64,000 nucleotides of DNA from contig NZ_JAQIPB010000003.1 of NCBI RefSeq assembly GCF_028023875.1, forward strand, positions 248,001 to 312,000, given 5' to 3'. Below the pieces are notes generated by a model. That model had not been told where the DNA came from, made no database searches, and worked only from the letters and a program-made list of their open reading frames with translations. The position numbers and the translations under genes are program-made. Of the stretch, positions 45,665-56,543 are shown in pieces; the stretch's first letter is position 1, and every line of letters starts with the position of its first letter. Source of the DNA: Xenophilus arseniciresistens. Its GTDB lineage: Bacteria; Pseudomonadota; Gammaproteobacteria; Burkholderiales; Burkholderiaceae_C.

Positions 45665-46894
45665 TTAGAAAAGCACGCGCGTGCGGATCGTGCCGGGCAC
45701 CTGGCCCACCTTCTCCAGCGCCAGTTGCGAGGAGGCAGCATCCACGTCCACCACCACGTAGCCCACGTCGCCATGGGTCTGCAGGAACTGGCCCAGGATG
45801 TTGATCTGGTTGTCTGCAAACACTTGGTTGATGGCCGACAGCACGCCCGGCACGTTGCGGTGGATGTGCAGCAGGCGATGGCGCCCCGGGTGGGCTGGCA
45901 ACGCCACTTCGGGGAAGTTCACGCTGCTGATGGTGGTGCCGTTGTCGCTGTACTTGACCAGCTTCTCGGCCACTTCCGTGCCGATGTTGGCCTGCGCCTC
46001 CATCGTGGAGCCGCCGATGTGCGGCGTCAGGATCACGTTGTCCAGCCCGCGCAGCGGCGACTGGAACTCCTCGTTGTTGCTGCCGGGCTCGACCGGGAAC
46101 ACGTCGATGGCCGCGCCCCAGAGCTTGCCCGACTTCACGGCCTGCGCCAGCGCATCGATGTCGACCACCGTGCCGCGCGCCGCATTGATGAGGATGCCGC
46201 CTTGCTTCATGGCCGCGAATTCGGGGGCGCCAATCATCCACTTGGTGGATTCGCTCTCGGGCACGTGCAGGCTCACGATGTCGCTTTGGGCCAGCAGCTC
46301 ATGCAGCGCCGGCACCTGGCGCGCGTTGCCGATCGGCAGCTTGGTGACCACGTCATAGAAAGCCACCTGCATGCCCAGGCTTTCGGCCAGCACCGACAGC
46401 TGGGTGCCGATGGAGCCGTAGCCCACGATGCCCAGCGTCTTGCCGCGGATCTCGTGCGAATTGGCCGCCGACTTCATCCAGCCGCCCCGATGCACCAGCG
46501 CGTTCTTGGCCGGGATGCCACGCAACAGCAAAATGGCCTCGGCCAGCACCAGCTCGGCCACCGAACGGGTGTTGGAGTACGGCGCGTTGAAGATCGCCAC
46601 GCCGCGCTCGCGGGCCGCGTTCAGATCGACCTGGTTGGTGCCGATGCAAAAGCACCCGGCGGCCACCAGCTTGGGCGCTGCGGCCAGCACGTCGGCCGTG
46701 AGCTTGCTCTGCGAGCGAATGCCCAGGAAATGCACGTCGGCCAGCTTGGCCTTGAACTCCTCGCCCTGCAGCGCGCGCGGCAGCGTCTCGATCTGGGAAT
46801 AGCCGGCAGCGCGGATCAGTGCTTCGGCGGACGGGTGAATGTTCTCCAGCAACAGGAACTTGATCTTGCTTTTGTCGAGAGAGGTCTTGTTCAC
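45665..46894 (-). CDS. serA: D-3-phosphoglycerate dehydrogenase
   Basis: First step of serine synthesis, NAD-dependent; E. coli-type SerA can also make D-2-hydroxyglutarate from 2-oxoglutarate. It has 409 residues, the short type with a C-terminal ACT domain (about 335-409) for serine feedback. GIVGYGSIGTQ is the NAD loop, and GCFCIGTNQVDL and TPHIGGSTMEAQ carry active-site residues. It starts with GTG at 46894. It is divergent from ugpB across a 296-base spacer. Confidence 0.96.
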   Translation of the reverse strand: MNKTSLDKSKIKFLLLENIHPSAEALIRAAGYSQIETLPRALQGEEFKAKLADVHFLGIRSQSKLTADVLAAAPKLVAAGCFCIGTNQVDLNAARERGVAIFNAPYSNTRSVAELVLAEAILLLRGIPAKNALVHRGGWMKSAANSHEIRGKTLGIVGYGSIGTQLSVLAESLGMQVAFYDVVTKLPIGNARQVPALHELLAQSDIVSLHVPESESTKWMIGAPEFAAMKQGGILINAARGTVVDIDALAQAVKSGKLWGAAIDVFPVEPGSNNEEFQSPLRGLDNVILTPHIGGSTMEAQANIGTEVAEKLVKYSDNGTTISSVNFPEVALPAHPGRHRLLHIHRNVPGVLSAINQVFADNQINILGQFLQTHGDVGYVVVDVDAASSQLALEKVGQVPGTIRTRVLF

Positions 46895-47190
46895 CAGCGT
46901 ACCTTCGAAGGCCAGGGAGAGGTTCTTGTCGGCGCATGCCGCGCACGCCAGGGCCCGGATGACGGCAGGCGCATGCGGGCAAATGGGGGCAAATGCGAAT
47001 GGAAATTGATCCTAGCATGGCGCATAGGACACGATGGCAGTGCGGGCATGCACGGAGGTGCCGCCCCCATGATCGACAGCGAAGGGTTTCCCCGCTTGGA
47101 AACGATTACAACGGCGTGAGACAACGACGCGGTTTTGTCACAAACGAAACCTAGCATTCGCGCTTTTGTTTTTTAGCCGAGGAGTTCCCC
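46895..47190. other. divergent serA/ugpB control region
   Basis: A 296-base spacer with no gene. The AT-richer part (about 47090-47185) should hold the ugp promoter. TTTTGTCACAAAC near 47133 contains a TGTCA half that might belong to a PhoB-type box, but no second half at the right spacing is seen. AGGAG lies seven bases before the ugpB ATG. Confidence 0.45.
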
Positions 47191-48513
47191 ATGCGCACCC
47201 CCCTGCTCGCCCTGGCCACCGCCATGGCCGCCACGATCGCCATTCCGGCCCAGGCCCAGACCGAAATCCAGTGGTGGCATTCGATGACCGCCGTGAACAA
47301 CGAGTGGGTCAACGACCTCGCCCGCCAGTTCAACGAAAGCCAGAAGGAATACAAGGTGGTGCCCACCTTCAAGGGCAACTACACCGAAGGCATGACCGCC
47401 GCGATTGCGGCCTTCCGCGCCGGCAACGCGCCGCACATCCTGCAGGTTTTCGAAGTGGGCACGGCCACCATGATGGCCAGCAAGGGCGCCACCGTGCCCG
47501 TGGCCAAGGTGATGACCGATGCCGGCAAGGCCTTCGATCCGTCCAGCTACATCCCCGCCGTGGCCGGCTACTACACGGCGCCCAACGGCCAGATGCTGAG
47601 CTTCCCCTTCAACAGCTCGACCACCATCTTCTACATCAACAAGGACGCCTTCGCCAAGGCCGGCCTGAATGCCGACAAGGCCCCCGCCACCTGGCCCGAA
47701 GTCTTCGAAGCCGCCAAGAAGCTCAAGGCCAGCGGCCACAGCTGCCCGATGACGCTGGCCTGGCAGGGCTGGACCCAGCTCGAGAGCTTCTCGACCTGGC
47801 ACAACGTGGAGTTCGCGACCGAGCAGAACGGCCTGTCGAAGGACGGCTACAAGGCGCGCATGAAGATCAACTCGCCGCTGCACGTCAAGCACATCGAGAA
47901 CCTGGCGGCGGCGGCCAAGGCCGGTGAGTTCGTCTACAAGGGCCGCGGCTCGGACGCGCAGGCTTCGTTCACCTCGGGTGAATGCGCCATGATCCAGACC
48001 TCTTCGGGCTTCTACGGCGACGTGGCCAAGAACGCGAAGTTCAAGTACGGCCTGGCCGCCCTGCCCTACTACCCCGACGTGAAGGGTGCGCCGCAGAACA
48101 CCGTGATCGGCGGCGCCTCGCTGTGGGTCATGGCCGGCAAGAAGCCCGCCGAGTACAAGGGCGTGGCCGAGTTCTTCAACTTCCTGTCGCAGACCAAGGT
48201 GCAGGCCGCCAGCCACCAGCGCACGGGCTACCTGCCCATCACGCTGGCCGCCTACGACCTGACCGACAAGTCGGGCTTCTACCAGAAGAACCCCGGCACC
48301 GACGTGGCCGTGACGCAGATGATCCGCAAGACCACCGACAAGTCGCGCGGCATCCGCCTGGGCAACTACGTGCAGATCCGCACCATCGAGGACGAGGAAC
48401 TCGAGCAGGTGTGGGCCGGCAAGAAGGCCCCCAAGGACGCGCTGGACGCCATCGTCTCGCGTGGCAACGAACTGCTGGCGCGCTTTGAGGCAGCCAACGG
48501 CGGCAAGAAGTAA
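47191..48513 (+). CDS. ugpB: sn-glycerol-3-phosphate ABC transporter, binding protein
   Basis: Periplasmic binding protein for glycerol-3-phosphate and glycerophosphodiesters. It has 440 residues, with a signal peptide cleaved after AQA (about 23). EIQWWHSMTAVNNEWVNDLARQFN opens the mature fold and is diagnostic for UgpB. NPGTDVAVTQM and the end KAPKDALDAIVSRGNELLARFE agree with the family. First gene of ugpBAECQ. Confidence 0.96.
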   Translation: MRTPLLALATAMAATIAIPAQAQTEIQWWHSMTAVNNEWVNDLARQFNESQKEYKVVPTFKGNYTEGMTAAIAAFRAGNAPHILQVFEVGTATMMASKGATVPVAKVMTDAGKAFDPSSYIPAVAGYYTAPNGQMLSFPFNSSTTIFYINKDAFAKAGLNADKAPATWPEVFEAAKKLKASGHSCPMTLAWQGWTQLESFSTWHNVEFATEQNGLSKDGYKARMKINSPLHVKHIENLAAAAKAGEFVYKGRGSDAQASFTSGECAMIQTSSGFYGDVAKNAKFKYGLAALPYYPDVKGAPQNTVIGGASLWVMAGKKPAEYKGVAEFFNFLSQTKVQAASHQRTGYLPITLAAYDLTDKSGFYQKNPGTDVAVTQMIRKTTDKSRGIRLGNYVQIRTIEDEELEQVWAGKKAPKDALDAIVSRGNELLARFEAANGGKK

Positions 48514-48523
48514 GGCCGCGGTG

Positions 48524-48612
48524 GCAGCGCGCAGCATGCGCGCTGCACATCGTGGACGGGGTGCGCGCATCGCAGACAATGCGCCACCCCTGGGCGGCGC
48601 TTCGGCGCCGCC
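48524..48612 (+). terminator. two hairpins between ugpB and ugpA
   Basis: Stem 1: GCAGCGCGC (48524-48532) with GCGCGCTGC (48538-48546), five-base loop. Stem 2: GGCGGCGC (48593-48600) with GCGCCGCC (48605-48612), TTCG tetraloop. Neither has a T run. They resemble intra-operon structures that stabilise the binding-protein message and lower permease expression. Confidence 0.6.
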
Positions 48613-48659
48613 TTCCGTTTGTTGACAAGCCGCCGGCTCGCAAGCGCTGATTCGAAGAC

Positions 48660-49541
48660 ATGGAAAAACGCGTCCTCTTCCGTTCCAAATGGCTGCCCTG
48701 GGCCTTGCTGCTGCCGCAGCTGCTCATCATCAGCATCTTCTTCTTCCTGCCCGCGGGCCAGGCGCTGTTGCAGTCGCTGCAGCAGGAAGACGCCTTCGGC
48801 ATGAGCCGCGAGTGGGTGGGCCTGGAGAACTTCCAGCGCATCTTCAACGACGCCGGCTACCTCGCCTCCTTCCAGACCACCGCGCTGTTCTCGGTGCTGG
48901 TGGCCGTCAGCGGCATCTGCCTGGCACTGGCCCTGGCCATCTTTGCCGACCGCATCGTGCGCGGCGCCATGCTCTACAAGACGCTGCTGATCCTGCCCTA
49001 CGCCGTGGCACCGGCCATCGCCGGCGTGCTGTGGGTGTTCATCTTCTCGCCCTCCATCGGCATCGCGACCTGGTACCTGGCCAAGTGGGGCTACACCTGG
49101 AACCACCTGATGAACGAGGACCAGGCCATGACCATGATCGTCATCGCGTCGGTGTGGAAGCAGATCTCCTACAACTTCCTGTTCTTCCTGGCGGGCCTGC
49201 AATCCATTCCAAAGTCGCTGATCGAGGCCGCCTCCATCGACGGCGCCGGCCCCTGGCGCCGGTTCTGGAGCATCCAGCTGCCGCTGCTGTCGCCCACCAC
49301 CTTCTTCCTGCTGGTGATCAACGTGGTCTACGCCTTCTTCGACACCTTCGGCATCATCGACGCGATGACCGCCGGCGGCCCGGGCCAGTCCACCTCCATC
49401 CTGGTCTACAAGGTCTACCAGGACGGCTTCAAGGCCCTGGACCTGGGCGGCTCGGCCGCGCAATCCGTGGTGCTGATGATGATCGTCATTGCCCTCACGG
49501 TGGTGCAGTTCCGCTACGTCGAGAAGAAGGTTCAATACTGA
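48660..49541 (+). CDS. ugpA: sn-glycerol-3-phosphate ABC transporter, permease
   Basis: Inner-membrane permease of 293 residues with six helices. The EAA loop that contacts UgpC is [45 protein letters not shown] is the family start. Located 146 bases after ugpB, behind two hairpins, and 40 bases before ugpE. Confidence 0.95.
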   Translation: MEKRVLFRSKWLPWALLLPQLLIISIFFFLPAGQALLQSLQQEDAFGMSREWVGLENFQRIFNDAGYLASFQTTALFSVLVAVSGICLALALAIFADRIVRGAMLYKTLLILPYAVAPAIAGVLWVFIFSPSIGIATWYLAKWGYTWNHLMNEDQAMTMIVIASVWKQISYNFLFFLAGLQSIPKSLIEAASIDGAGPWRRFWSIQLPLLSPTTFFLLVINVVYAFFDTFGIIDAMTAGGPGQSTSILVYKVYQDGFKALDLGGSAAQSVVLMMIVIALTVVQFRYVEKKVQY

Positions 49542-49581
49542 TGTTCGCCGCCGCCTTCAACCCTTCGCGCGGAGCGCAAGC

Positions 49582-50430
49582 ATGATCGACCGCCGCCCCT
49601 GGCTCACCGTTTTGTCGCACGCCGTGATGATCCTCGGCGTGCTGATCGTGGCCTTCCCGGTCTATCTGGCCTTCGTGGCTTCCACGCACCAGCCCGACGC
49701 CATCGTGCAGGCGCCCATGCCGCTGCTGCCGGGCGACAACTTCTGGAACACCTACAGCGCCGCGCTCTTCGGTGGCAGCAAGGAAGGCTTCAACACCTCC
49801 GTGGCGCGCATGATGTGGATCAGCTTCGTCACGGCCATGGTCATCAGCGTGGGCAAGATCGCCATCTCGCTGCTGTCGGCCTTCGCCATCGTCTACTTCC
49901 GCTTCCCGTTCAAGATGCTGTGCTTCTGGGCCATCTTCGTGACGCTGATGCTGCCGGTGGAAGTGCGCATCCTGCCGACCTACAAGGTGGTGGCCGACCT
50001 GGGCCTGCTCAACAGCTATGCCGGCCTGACCCTGCCGCTGATCGCCTCGGCCACGGCCACCTTCCTGTTCCGCCAGTTCTTCCTGACGGTGCCCGACGAG
50101 CTGGTGGAGGCCGCACGCGTGGACGGCGCCGGTCCCATGCGCTTCTTCAAGGACGTGCTGGTGCCGCTGTCGCGCACCTCGATCGCGGCGCTGTTCGTGA
50201 TCCAGTTCATCTACGGCTGGAACCAGTACCTGTGGCCGCTGTTGATGACCACTTCGGAAGACATGTACCCCGTGGTGATCGGCATCAAGCGCATGCTGGC
50301 CGGCGGCGAGGCCGCCAACGACTGGAACATCATCATGGCCACGGCCCTGCTGGCCATGCTGCCGCCCGCGCTGGTGGTCATGCTCATGCAGAAGTGGTTC
50401 GTCAAGGGCCTGGTCGACACAGAGAAGTAA
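49582..50430 (+). CDS. ugpE: sn-glycerol-3-phosphate ABC transporter, permease
   Basis: Second permease, 282 residues. The EAA loop is [23 protein letters not shown], and [14 protein letters not shown] is the conserved last-helix region. The ATG at 49582 has GGAG seven bases upstream. Followed by ugpC after 46 bases. Confidence 0.95.
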   Translation: MIDRRPWLTVLSHAVMILGVLIVAFPVYLAFVASTHQPDAIVQAPMPLLPGDNFWNTYSAALFGGSKEGFNTSVARMMWISFVTAMVISVGKIAISLLSAFAIVYFRFPFKMLCFWAIFVTLMLPVEVRILPTYKVVADLGLLNSYAGLTLPLIASATATFLFRQFFLTVPDELVEAARVDGAGPMRFFKDVLVPLSRTSIAALFVIQFIYGWNQYLWPLLMTTSEDMYPVVIGIKRMLAGGEAANDWNIIMATALLAMLPPALVVMLMQKWFVKGLVDTEK

Positions 50431-50476
50431 ACGGGCACAAGGCGTCGCACTCCCCCCGCACAACAAGACATTCCTC

Positions 50477-51484
<1,008 letters not shown>

Positions 51485-51491
51485 CGAAAGC

Positions 51492-52235
51492 ATGGCCGTG
51501 AAACCCTGGCCCTACCCGCGCTGGATCGCGCACCGCGGCGCCGGCCGGCTGGCGCCCGAGAACACCCTGCCCGCCTTCCGTCTGGGCGCCGAACACGGCT
51601 ACCGCATGTTCGAATGCGACGCCAAGCTCAGCAGCGACGGCGTGGTCTTCCTGATGCACGACGCCACGCTGGAGCGCACCACCAGCGGCCGCGGCGTCGG
51701 CGGCGCGCAGCCCTGGCAGGCGCTCTCGCAGCTCGATGCGGGCGCCTGGCATTCGCGCCGCTGGGCCGGCGAGCCGCTGCCCACGCTGGCCGCGCTGGCG
51801 CGCTGGTGCCTGGCCAACGGCCATCTGCTCAACATCGAGATCAAGCCCACGCCGGGCACCGAGCACGAGACCGGCGCCGCCGTCGCACGCGAAGCCGCGC
51901 AGCTGTGGGCCGATGCGAGCGTGCCGCCGCTGCTGTCGTCCTTCAAGCCCGAGGCGCTGGCCGCCGCGCGCAGCGCTGCGCCGCAACTGCCGCGCGCCCT
52001 GCTGCTGGACAGCCTGCGCGAAGGCTGGCTCGAAGAGGCGCTGCGGCTGGACTGCGTGGCCATCGTCTGCAACCACGCGCTGTGGGACGCCGCCACGGTG
52101 GCCCGCGCGCGCCAGGCCGGCCTGCGCCAGCTCAGCTACACGGTCAATGACGACTGGGCCGCCCAGCGCCTGATCGCGCTGGAAACCGACGGCATCATCA
52201 CGGACCGCGTGGACCTGTTCAGCCCGGCCGGCTGA
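51492..52235 (+). CDS. ugpQ: glycerophosphodiester phosphodiesterase
   Basis: Cytoplasmic enzyme hydrolysing glycerophosphodiesters to glycerol-3-phosphate and an alcohol. It has 247 residues. The HRGAGRLAPENTLPAF opening has the catalytic His and Glu; FECDAKLSSDGVVFLMHD gives the metal ligands and the second His. Last gene of the ugp operon. Confidence 0.95.
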   Translation: MAVKPWPYPRWIAHRGAGRLAPENTLPAFRLGAEHGYRMFECDAKLSSDGVVFLMHDATLERTTSGRGVGGAQPWQALSQLDAGAWHSRRWAGEPLPTLAALARWCLANGHLLNIEIKPTPGTEHETGAAVAREAAQLWADASVPPLLSSFKPEALAAARSAAPQLPRALLLDSLREGWLEEALRLDCVAIVCNHALWDAATVARARQAGLRQLSYTVNDDWAAQRLIALETDGIITDRVDLFSPAG

Positions 52236-52299
52236 CGCGACCCGGCGCAGGCCGCATCGCGCGCCGTCCTCCTGCACCGGACGCGTCCGCGGCCTGCCT

Positions 52300-54747
52300 A
52301 TGATTGCCCGGATGCGCTCCTTCCGCATTGCCCTGGCGGCCCTGCTGGGCCTGTGGCTGTTCGTCAGCCTGCCGCCCTCATCCTTCGCCCAGACCGCCGC
52401 CGTGGCGCTGCCGGCCGGCGCCGCCCCGCGTCCGACCGAGCCCGAGGTGGACCTGGGCGGGCTGCGCCAGTCGCTGGAGAAACTGCCGGCCTCCGCAGAC
52501 ACCAGCGACGACGCGCGCGCCCTGCTGGCGGCGCTGGCCGACATCGGCCTGCAGGCCCAGAGCTTCATCGCAGCGCGCACCACGCATCTCAATGACCTCA
52601 ATGCGCGCCTGGGCGAGCTGGGCGAGGCCCCGGCCGCGGGCGGCACCGAAGACGCCGACATCACGCGCCAGCGCGCGACGCTGGTGCGCGAGCGCAACGG
52701 CGTCGACGCCGACATCCGGCTCGCGCGGCTGCTGCTGGTGGACACCCAGCAGCGCGCCACCGACATCCGCGGCCAGCAGCGCGCGCTGTTCGAGGCCCGG
52801 CTGACCGAGCGCGCGCCCTCGCCGCTGGGCCGCACCTTCTGGAACGACCTGCGGCTGGCCTGGTCGGCCGACCTGGCGCGCCTGCAGCCGCTGCGCACCG
52901 AGCTGGCCCAGGCCTGGGCGCTGGCCGGCCAGCCCGACAACCGGGCTGCGCTGCTGTGGGCGCTGGCGCTGGCCGGCCTGCTGATCACCGCCGGCAACCT
53001 GCTGGCCGAGCGCGCGCTGGTGGTGCTGGCCCAGCGCCTGCTGCCGGGCGGCCGGCTGCGGCGCTCGCTGCTGATCGTGGCCATCGTCACGGCCAACCTG
53101 TTCATCGTCGCGCTGGGGCTGTGGGGGCTGCTGCAGCAGCTCGAGTCGCGAGAGATCCTCGGCCCGCTGAGCCAGAAGCTGCTGCGCACGGCCGACGAAT
53201 CGCTGCTGTTCATGGCCTTTGTGGCCAGCCTGGGGCGCGCGCTGCTGGCCAACAACCGGCCCTCCTGGCGGCTGCCGCCGATTCCGGACGCGCTGGCGCT
53301 GCGGCTGGCGCCCTTTCCCTGGCTCACGGCCCTGATCGGCGCCGTGGTGTGGCTGCCATCGCAGGTCAACGCGCTGGTGGACGCGAGCTTCGCCGCCATC
53401 CTCACCACCCATGCCTTCACCGCCGTGGCGCTGGTGCTGCTGATCGTGGCCATGCTGCTGTGCCTGCGCCAGCCCCGGGCGCCCGCGGCGCCGGCGGCAG
53501 CCAGCGCCGAAGGCGGCGCGCCGGCCCCGGCATCACCGGCCGTGGCCGAACGGCCGCTGTGGATTGCCTTGCTGATCGGGGGCGTCTCGCTGGCCCTGGT
53601 GGTCATCCTTGCGCTGGTGGCCTCGGGCTACGTGGCGCTGGCCAGCCTGGCGGCGGGGCAGCTCACCTGGACCGGCCTGGTCGCAGCGGCCTTCTACGTG
53701 CTGTTCAAGGCCGCCGACGATCTGTTCATGGCCCTGGTGTCGGCGCGCAGCAGCCTGGGCCAGCGGCTGCAGGCCAGCTTCGGCTTTGCGCCGGCCACCC
53801 TGGACCAGGCCGCCGTCGTGCTCTCGGCCCTGGCGCGCGTGGCCCTGTTCTTCTACATGGTCATCGCGCTGGTCGCACCGCTGGGCACGGGGCCGGGCGA
53901 AGTCTTCGAGCGCGCGGGCAAGTTCGGCACCGGCCTGACCATCGGCGAATTCCAGATCGTTCCGGCGGCGCTGTTCACGGCCATCGGCGTGGTGGTCGCC
54001 GGCTTCATCGCGCTGCGCGTGTTCAAGCGCTGGCTGCGCGAAAGCTACCTGCCCACCACCGCGCTCGAATCGGGCATGCAGACCTCCATCAGCACCCTGC
54101 TGGGCTATGTGGGGGCCGTGCTGGTGGTGGCGCTGGCGCTGTCGGCGCTGGGCATCGGCATCAACCGCATCGCCTGGATCGCCAGCGCGCTGTCGGTGGG
54201 CATCGGCTTCGGACTGCAGGCCATCGTGCAGAACTTCATCTCGGGCCTGATCCTGCTGGCCGAGCGGCCCGTGAAGGTGGGGGACTGGGTGGTGCTGGGC
54301 ACCACCGAGGGCGACGTCAAGCGCATCAATGTGCGCGCCACCGAGATCCAGCTGGGCGACCGCTCCACGCTGATCGTGCCCAACTCGGAGTTCATCACCA
54401 AGTCCGTGCGCAACATGACGCTGGCCAACGCCGAGGGCCGGGTGCTGATCCGCCTGCCCATGCCGCTGAACACCGACGCCCACCGCGTGCGCGAACTGAT
54501 GCTGGCCGCCTGCGCCGAGCACCCGGGCGTGCTCCAGTCGCCCGCGCCCTCGCTGTCGCTGGAGGGCGTCGAGAACGGCATGCTGATCTTCCAGGCCATC
54601 GCCTACGTCAGCAGCCCGCGCGTGGCCGGCGGGGTGAGAAGCGATCTGCTGTTCACCATGCTGGACCAGTTCCGCAAGGAAGGCATCGCCATGGCCAGCC
54701 CCACGCTGGTGATGGACACGCGGCCGGCGCAGCCGCAGCCCGGGTGA
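52300..54747 (+). CDS. MscS-family mechanosensitive channel with DUF3772
   Basis: An 815-residue large MscS homologue. Signal peptide (cleaved around SFA-QT), a periplasmic DUF3772 region with coiled segments (about 60-190), about 11 membrane helices, and the MscS core near 600-700 with GIGFGLQAIVQNFISGLILL and ERPVKVGDWV. It may act as an osmotic safety valve. The start is ATG 52300 or 52312; the latter gives a cleaner signal peptide. Confidence 0.92.
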   Translation: MIARMRSFRIALAALLGLWLFVSLPPSSFAQTAAVALPAGAAPRPTEPEVDLGGLRQSLEKLPASADTSDDARALLAALADIGLQAQSFIAARTTHLNDLNARLGELGEAPAAGGTEDADITRQRATLVRERNGVDADIRLARLLLVDTQQRATDIRGQQRALFEARLTERAPSPLGRTFWNDLRLAWSADLARLQPLRTELAQAWALAGQPDNRAALLWALALAGLLITAGNLLAERALVVLAQRLLPGGRLRRSLLIVAIVTANLFIVALGLWGLLQQLESREILGPLSQKLLRTADESLLFMAFVASLGRALLANNRPSWRLPPIPDALALRLAPFPWLTALIGAVVWLPSQVNALVDASFAAILTTHAFTAVALVLLIVAMLLCLRQPRAPAAPAAASAEGGAPAPASPAVAERPLWIALLIGGVSLALVVILALVASGYVALASLAAGQLTWTGLVAAAFYVLFKAADDLFMALVSARSSLGQRLQASFGFAPATLDQAAVVLSALARVALFFYMVIALVAPLGTGPGEVFERAGKFGTGLTIGEFQIVPAALFTAIGVVVAGFIALRVFKRWLRESYLPTTALESGMQTSISTLLGYVGAVLVVALALSALGIGINRIAWIASALSVGIGFGLQAIVQNFISGLILLAERPVKVGDWVVLGTTEGDVKRINVRATEIQLGDRSTLIVPNSEFITKSVRNMTLANAEGRVLIRLPMPLNTDAHRVRELMLAACAEHPGVLQSPAPSLSLEGVENGMLIFQAIAYVSSPRVAGGVRSDLLFTMLDQFRKEGIAMASPTLVMDTRPAQPQPG

Positions 54748-54769
54748 CGGGCGGCCGCCCCTCTCCTGG

Positions 54770-55048
54770 TCAGCGCTTCCAGCCGCGCAGCAGCAGCCAC
54801 TGCACGGTGGCACAGACGACGACCAGCGCCGCATAGCTGCCCATGCGGCCGTCGCGGCCCAGCAGGATCAGGCCCAGCAACAGCACCAGCGCACCGGCTG
54901 CGCTGAGCACGACCCACTGCTTCCACCAGGCCATCTGGCCCGGCGTGCGCCGGATCAGCCAGCGCGCGGCCGCGCTCAGCCCCAGCGCCACGAAGAGGGC
55001 CGGCGCGACGAAATTGAGCAGGTGGTTGATCAGGTCAAGAAAGGACAT
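54770..55048 (-). CDS. small three-helix membrane protein
   Basis: A 92-residue hydrophobic protein with three predicted helices (about 8-30, 42-62, 68-88) and a basic end. I do not recognise a family. It is convergent with the MscS gene (22 bases between stops) and divergent from hemA. Longer in-frame extensions upstream are shadows of the hemA control region. Confidence 0.65.
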   Translation of the reverse strand: MSFLDLINHLLNFVAPALFVALGLSAAARWLIRRTPGQMAWWKQWVVLSAAGALVLLLGLILLGRDGRMGSYAALVVVCATVQWLLLRGWKR

Positions 55049-55152
55049 GGCGCAGCGTCTGTCGCGCTCGAGAAAAGGGGCAGCAGAAACGGCAGCAGCG
55101 CCGCGTGCAGGGACGAATCGCCCACCCCCGGCCCGCAGATGGCGGCGAATTT

Positions 55153-55158
55153 TATAAT
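55153..55158 (+). promoter_or_regulatory. TATAAT -10 box just before hemA (possible leaderless start)
   Basis: Consensus TATAAT ends eight bases before the hemA ATG (55167). With the usual distance to +1, transcription would begin at or within a few bases of the ATG, leaving little or no leader. No -35 hexamer or Shine-Dalgarno site is seen. Confidence 0.55.
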
Positions 55159-55166
55159 CCGGCCCC

Positions 55167-56453
55167 ATGGCAGTCTGGGCCCTTGGCTTGAACCACACGA
55201 CCGCGCCGCTCGATCTGCGCGGTCGTTTTGCGTTCGCCCTCGACCAGCTCGCCCCCACCCTGCAAAGCCTGCGCAGCAGCATGGGCCGCAGCGACGGCCA
55301 TCCGGAGGTGGAGGCCGCCATCCTCTCGACCTGCAACCGCACCGAGATCTACTGCGCCGCCGCGCAGCCGGCCCTGGAGCACACGGTGGGCTGGCTGGCC
55401 GAAAGCGGCGGCGTCTCGCCCGCGCTGCTGCGCGCCCACACCTACGCGCTGGCCGACGACCAGGCCGCGCGGCACGCCTTCCGCGTGGCCAGCGGGCTCG
55501 ATTCGATGGTGCTGGGCGAGGCCCAGATCCTGGGCCAGATGAAGGACGCCGTGCGCGCGGCCGAGACCGCCGGCGCCCTGGGCAGCACGCTGAACCAGCT
55601 GTTCCAGCGCTCCTTCGCCGTGGCCAAGGAAGTGCGCAGCGCCACCGAGATCGGCGCCCATTCCATCAGCATGGCCGCCGCGGCCGTGCGCCTGGCCAGC
55701 CAGCTGTTCGAGAAGCTGCAGGAAACGCGCGTGCTCTTCGTGGGCGCGGGCGAGATGATCGACCTCGCGGCCACGCACTTCGCGGCCCGGCAGCCGGCGC
55801 GCATCGCCATTGCCAACCGCTCGCTGGACCGCGGCGAGAAGCTGGCGGCGCGCTTTGGCGCCGAGGTGATGCGCCTGGCCGACCTGCCTGCGCGGCTGCA
55901 CGAGTTCGACATCGTCGTCAGCTGCACGGCCAGCACGCTGCCGCTGATCGGCCTGGGTGCGGTGGAGCGCGCGCTCAAGGCACGCAAGCACCGGCCCATG
56001 TTCATGGTCGACCTGGCCGTGCCGCGCGACATCGAGCCCGAGGTCAAGCAGCTCGAGGACGTGTACCTCTACACCGTGGACGACCTGGCCCATGTGGTGC
56101 GCCAGGGCGAGGCCAGCCGCCAGGCCGCCGTGGCCGAGGCCGAGACCATCATCGACGCGGGCGTGCAGAGCTTCATGCACTGGCTGGACCAGCGCAGCCC
56201 CACGGGCGGCATCGTGCCGCTGATCCAGCAGTTGCAGGCCCAGACCGACGTCTGGCGCCAGGCCGAGCTGGCCCGCGCGCGCAAGCTGCTGGCGCGCGGC
56301 GACGACGTGGAAGCCGTGATGGAGGCGCTGTCGCGCGGCCTCACGCAGAAGATGCTGCACGGCGCGTTGGCCGAACTGCACGCGGGTGACGCGCAATCGC
56401 GCGAGCAGACCGCGCAGACGGTGTCGCGCCTGTTCCTGCGCAAGGAGCGTTAG
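55167..56453 (+). CDS. hemA: glutamyl-tRNA reductase
   Basis: NADPH-dependent first step of the C5 heme pathway. It has 428 residues. [11 protein letters not shown] is the family start; the catalytic Cys56 is in [11 protein letters not shown]; the NADPH loop is [12 protein letters not shown]; the C-terminal dimerisation domain ends at 428. Followed by prfA 90 bases later, as in most beta- and gamma-proteobacteria. Confidence 0.97.
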   Translation: MAVWALGLNHTTAPLDLRGRFAFALDQLAPTLQSLRSSMGRSDGHPEVEAAILSTCNRTEIYCAAAQPALEHTVGWLAESGGVSPALLRAHTYALADDQAARHAFRVASGLDSMVLGEAQILGQMKDAVRAAETAGALGSTLNQLFQRSFAVAKEVRSATEIGAHSISMAAAAVRLASQLFEKLQETRVLFVGAGEMIDLAATHFAARQPARIAIANRSLDRGEKLAARFGAEVMRLADLPARLHEFDIVVSCTASTLPLIGLGAVERALKARKHRPMFMVDLAVPRDIEPEVKQLEDVYLYTVDDLAHVVRQGEASRQAAVAEAETIIDAGVQSFMHWLDQRSPTGGIVPLIQQLQAQTDVWRQAELARARKLLARGDDVEAVMEALSRGLTQKMLHGALAELHAGDAQSREQTAQTVSRLFLRKER

Positions 56454-56543
56454 CGGCGCTGCCGCCCGCGCGTGCCGCCGCCGCGGTGCGCACCCCTCGC
56501 GCCTGCTGCCGGGCGCGCCTCTGGTTTTCTCCCCGCGCCTGCC

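Noticed and set aside
47125-47160. PhoB box upstream of ugpB
   Set aside because: Only one TGTCA half is visible, with no second half at the 11-base period.
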